From Salpingoeca rosetta (Eukaryota > Opisthokonta > Choanoflagellata > Craspedida > Salpingoecidae): a stretch of DNA of 25,000 bases. Positions 22,110-25,000 of this stretch are shown piece after piece (position 1 is the first letter of the stretch; every line of letters begins with the position of its first letter). The DNA lies in the NCBI RefSeq assembly GCF_000188695.1, contig NW_004754927.1:840051-865050 (forward strand). Direction: 5' to 3'. Position numbers and translations under genes: made by a program. Under the pieces are notes generated by a model. That model searched no databases. It was not told where the DNA came from and saw only the letters and a list, made by a program, of their open reading frames with translations.

Positions 22110-22573
22110 TCAGCACCGACTTGTTCAGATGCATTGTGTGGTGCTGCACAATGGACAAAGCCCACCTTTTCTCACACGGCATGCGCAACTTCACCACCGC
22201 CTGGCCGTCGTTTGGTGAGTGAATGAGCGATGCTCTGTGTGTGTGTGTGTGTGTGAGATTGAGGGAGATTGTGTATATGTGTGCGTGCGTGTGCGTGAGT
22301 ATGCGCGTGTGCGTGTGCGTGTGTGTGCGGAAGTGAGGGAGTGTACACACAGACTCACTCACACACATACACACACAAGCACACTCACTCACACACACAC
22401 ACACACAACACACAAACCGACTCACTCACTCACTCACTCACACACAAACACACATACATACACACAAACCCACTCACTCACTCACTCACTCACTCACTCA
22501 CTCACTCACTCACTCACACACACACACACACACACTCGCTCACTCACACACACACACATACACACACGCGTAC
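22110..22573. other. Region between the TNFR-like stop and the mL41-like exon; repeats and no supported gene
   Basis: The first 110 bp are unique sequence, presumably the 3'UTR of the TNFR-like gene. A TG-rich stretch (22235-22327) is followed by CA- and CTCA-rich repeats to 22570. The minus strand of this stretch should contain the intron and remaining exons of the mL41-like gene, but no frame here shows the expected family motifs. Confidence 0.5.
22340..22568 (+). repeat. Compound (CA)n/(CTCA)n repeat array
   Basis: Over 200 bp of CACA units interspersed with ACTC tetramers, including an uninterrupted (ACTC) run at about 22470-22516. Confidence 0.95.
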
Positions 22574-22658
22574 CTTTGTAGTACCCGACGTTGCCTCGCT
22601 TGGAGCTCATCACTCCACGCTTAGCACCACGCAGTGCCGTGCGCACAACACCAAACAT
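22574..22658 (-). CDS. First exon of a mitochondrial ribosomal protein mL41 (MRPL41/fungal MRPL27)-like gene
   Basis: From an ATG at 22658-22656 the minus strand encodes 28 residues beginning MFGVVRTALRGAKRG and continuing SSKRGNVGYYK, followed by a consensus-like donor AAAG|GTACGC (phase 1). The basic, mitochondrial-presequence-like start and the block [ST]-[ST]-K-R-G-N-x-x-[FY]-Y-K-G match the N-terminus of mL41 proteins as known in fungi. mL41 is a protein of the large subunit of the mitochondrial ribosome. The following exons, which should carry the basic G-x-H-T and P-D-L-x-x-F-x-L-K-P-Y blocks, were not found in the next 460 bp of the minus strand before the coding exons of the TNFR-like gene begin. 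It may be a genuine gene with a distant, antisense-overlapping or misassembled remainder, or a truncated copy. It is head to head with the CysRS gene. Confidence 0.5.
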
Positions 22659-22823
22659 CTTCCTCGTTCGCTCGTGGTCTTTGTCAACGAATTGTGCGCG
22701 TGTTTTTGAGAGAAGGAGAAAGAAGAGACAATCACACACACACACGCACGATTCTGTGTAACAACAAGCGCCACTCCAACCACACCAACCAACCAACCCA
22801 CCCCACGAGCGACGAACGTCAAG
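22659..22823. promoter_or_regulatory. Short divergent promoter region between the mL41-like exon and CysRS
   Basis: Only 165 bp separate the two opposite start codons, so the two genes very probably share a promoter. A short CA run lies at about 22734-22745. No TATA box was seen. Confidence 0.5.
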
Positions 22824-23625
22824 ATGGAGAGCATGGGCGTGCCGCAGCTGCAGCTGTTCAACTCGTACACCCGCCAGAAGGTAACGGAGTGAGTGGTGCG
22901 TGTGGAGGAAAGGGAGAGGAGCGCAAGTGAACGTGCGAGTCGTGAGATGTGTGGAGGTGTGTGCAGTGGAGCAGTGCTGATCCAACCACCACTGGTTCAA
23001 CCATCACGCACTGACTGGCTTGGCCCACACAGGAGGTGTTTGTGCCGCGGGAGAGGAACCGTGTCACGTGGTATGGCTGCGGTCCCACGGTTTACGACGC
23101 CTCGCACATGGGGCACGCACGGTGTGTCTCTGTATGTGTGTGTATGTGTGTGCATGTGTATGTGTGTGCATGTTTGTGTGTGTGCATGTGTGTGTGCTTG
23201 TTGATGTGTGACAACTCTCTTTGTACACGCGTGCACGCTCTGCACACGCACACTACGCGCACGCTTGCTGTGCACATGCACACTCTGCATACGCTTGCTC
23301 TGCACACGCACACGCTGCTCTGCTGTACCTCCTGAACCGTCGTTCATTCTGATTCTCGGCCCCCCTTCCACAAACATACCTTTGCCGTGCTCGCTGTACA
23401 CAAATGACTCGCCGTCCTGCGTCACCACAGTGCGTACATCACGTTCGACATCATGCGCCGCGTCCTCCGCGACTACTTCAAGTACGACTGCGAGTATGTG
23501 ATGAACATCACCGATCTCGATGACAAGGTATGAGCGAGGAGCAATGAAGAAACAGAGCATGCACGCGAACCATGCATCCAAACCTACACGTATCTCTTCT
23601 TGCTCTGTCCTCGCTCCACCCCCGA

Positions 23626-23721
<96 letters not shown>

Positions 23722-24713
23722 ACACTCACTCACTCACACACACTCACTCACTCACACACACTCACACTCACACTCACACGCACACTCACACATTTCGCTC
23801 GCCTCGTTTTTTGCCTTGCAGATCATCCTGCGTGCTCGCCAGAACCACCTGTTTGAGCAGTACATTGCTCAGGAGACGCTCGACCGCGACACCGTGCTCC
23901 AGGACATCAAGGAAGCCCTTGGTGAGCGCATGTCTGCACATACATGCCTATTCTCTCGGCCTGGTTTTGCCCTCGCATCTGCTTCCCTGTGTCCCTGCCT
24001 CCCTGCCAATGTGCACGTCTGTTTGCCGCGCGTGCTTCCATCTGCTCACCACCGCTCACCCCTCCCTCTCTCCTCTCACACCCTTTCGGCCACGTGCTCC
24101 CGCCCCAACCAGAGCGCCTCGACGTGAAGATTGCCGACCCCGAGGAGGAGCCCGAGAAGAAGAAGATGTATGGCAAGGCCAAGGACGCCGTGCAGGCCGC
24201 CACTGTCGCGCTGCCAGAGTCGCCAGCACGCGAGGACCTTGTCGCCCTGTGCACTGCCGCAAAGGACCCGCTCTCCGCCATCCTCGACAAGCGCAAGGGC
24301 TCAAGTAATGCTCAATGGCCAAGGGGGAATGGAGTGTGTGTGTGTTTGTGTGTATTTGTGTGTTTTATTTGTGTGCGTGTGTGTCTCAACCAACTAAGCG
24401 TATACACTGCAGCTTGTTCGCCATCCACTCACCACTTCACCACTTCACCACGTCACCACCTTACGTTGCCGCTTTCCTTTCGACTGTCAGCCGTGTCGGA
24501 CCACTCCATCTTCTCCTCCGTGTCCCGCAAGTGGGAGGCCGAGTTCCACCGCGACATGAACGCCCTCAACGTACGTCATGGAATCGGTTGCGCTGCTCGC
24601 CTTTTGTCATGCTGGAAGCGATGATGAAATGGTGAAACACGCACACACAAACACGTACACATGTGCACCCTCACACAAGCGCACACCCTGACATACACTC
24701 ACACGACTGCACG

Positions 24714-24772
<59 letters not shown>

Positions 24773-25000
24773 ACGCGACGCAAAACGCCATGTTGCGTGC
24801 GTGGTGGCAGGTTGAGGCACCAGACGTGCTCAAGCGGGTGACGGAGTGCGTGCCTGAGATTGCCGCGTTTGTGCAGCGCATCATCGACAACGGATACGGC
24901 TACGAGGCAAACGGCAGCGTGTACTTTGATGTCGCCGCCTTCCGCGGCAGCAGCGAGCACAACTACCCGAAACTGCTCCCTGAGGCCGCTGCCAACGCCA
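22824..25000 (+). CDS. CARS1: Cytosolic cysteinyl-tRNA synthetase, 5' part, partial at window edge
   Basis: Charges tRNA-Cys with cysteine in the cytosol; class I aminoacyl-tRNA synthetase. Exons: 22824-22880, 23033-23121, 23431-23527, 23822-23921, 24113-24304, 24491-24570, 24811 to beyond 25000, giving 268 codons in the window. Motifs: [17 protein letters not shown], then [18 protein letters not shown], which holds the first zinc-ligand Cys (residue 35) and the HIGH motif as HMGH (residues 44-47); [31 protein letters not shown]; and [27 protein letters not shown] cut here to [12 protein letters not shown] as the clearest block. The insert between the N-terminal part and FHRDMNALN (Lys/Glu/Ala-rich, about residues 115-190) is the one that distinguishes eukaryotic cytosolic from bacterial-type CysRS. 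The KMSKS motif and the tRNA-binding C-terminus lie outside the window. All introns are GT-AG with continuous phases. Codons are strongly C-ending. Confidence 0.93.
23627..23785 (+). repeat. (CA)n microsatellite with (CACT) tail
   Basis: About 88 bp of pure CA followed by alternating CACT-containing units to about 23785, in the third intron of the CysRS gene, close to its acceptor at 23821. Confidence 0.95.
24718..24775 (+). repeat. (CA)n microsatellite in CysRS intron 6
   Basis: About 47 bp of pure CA plus flanking CA-rich sequence, in the intron just before the exon starting at 24811. Confidence 0.95.

Noticed and set aside
22130..22215. Possible extra plus-strand exon (frame with HLFSHGMRNFTTAW) joined to the TNFR-like gene through a donor at 22106
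   Set aside because: The intron would be only about 24 bp, and the frame has no match to anything recognisable; a 3'UTR is simpler.
22340..22568. CRISPR-like or clustered repeat array
   Set aside because: The repeats are simple CA/CTCA microsatellites with no unique spacers, in a eukaryotic context.

Overview
This window is eukaryotic nuclear DNA. The genes are split by many GT-AG introns, the introns are full of TG/CA microsatellites, coding exons favour C- or G-ending codons, and the products are eukaryote-specific (Mediator subunit, CDKs, a UPF0488 protein, cytosolic CysRS). The compact divergent gene pairs, introns of about 100-400 bp and a very large secreted Cys-rich TNFR-like repeat protein fit a single-celled relative of animals, such as a choanoflagellate of the Salpingoeca/Monosiga kind. 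That placement is an inference from style and gene content, not a database match. No bacterial, viral, CRISPR or transposon feature was recognised.

Layout: (1) 1-283, minus: 5' end of a MED21-like Mediator subunit, running off the left edge. (2) 674-2826, plus: five-exon CDK with a PASALRE helix and a poly-Gln tail. (3) 3577-5330, plus: five-exon PSTAIRE CDK whose four introns sit at the same positions and phases as in its neighbour. (4) 5843-8890, minus: six-exon UPF0488 (human C8orf33-like) gene with a huge low-complexity last exon. (5) 9496-22109, plus: about 34 exons encoding a roughly 1750-residue secreted protein with about 35 TNFR/NGFR-type repeat signatures; it contains a tandemly duplicated exon. 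(6) 22574-22658, minus: first exon of a gene resembling mitochondrial ribosomal protein mL41, with no recognisable downstream exons. (7) 22824-25000, plus: 5' part of cytosolic cysteinyl-tRNA synthetase, running off the right edge.

The genes do not form one pathway. Most are cell-cycle, transcription or translation housekeeping genes, and three pairs are arranged head to head (MED21/CDK, UPF0488/TNFR-like, mL41/CARS), suggesting shared promoters. The introns are notable: several carry a TG-rich stretch near the 5' splice site and a CA-rich stretch near the 3' splice site, so the transcript could fold across the intron. All exon boundaries were placed by eye from GT-AG signals, phase continuity and family motifs, and need transcript confirmation.
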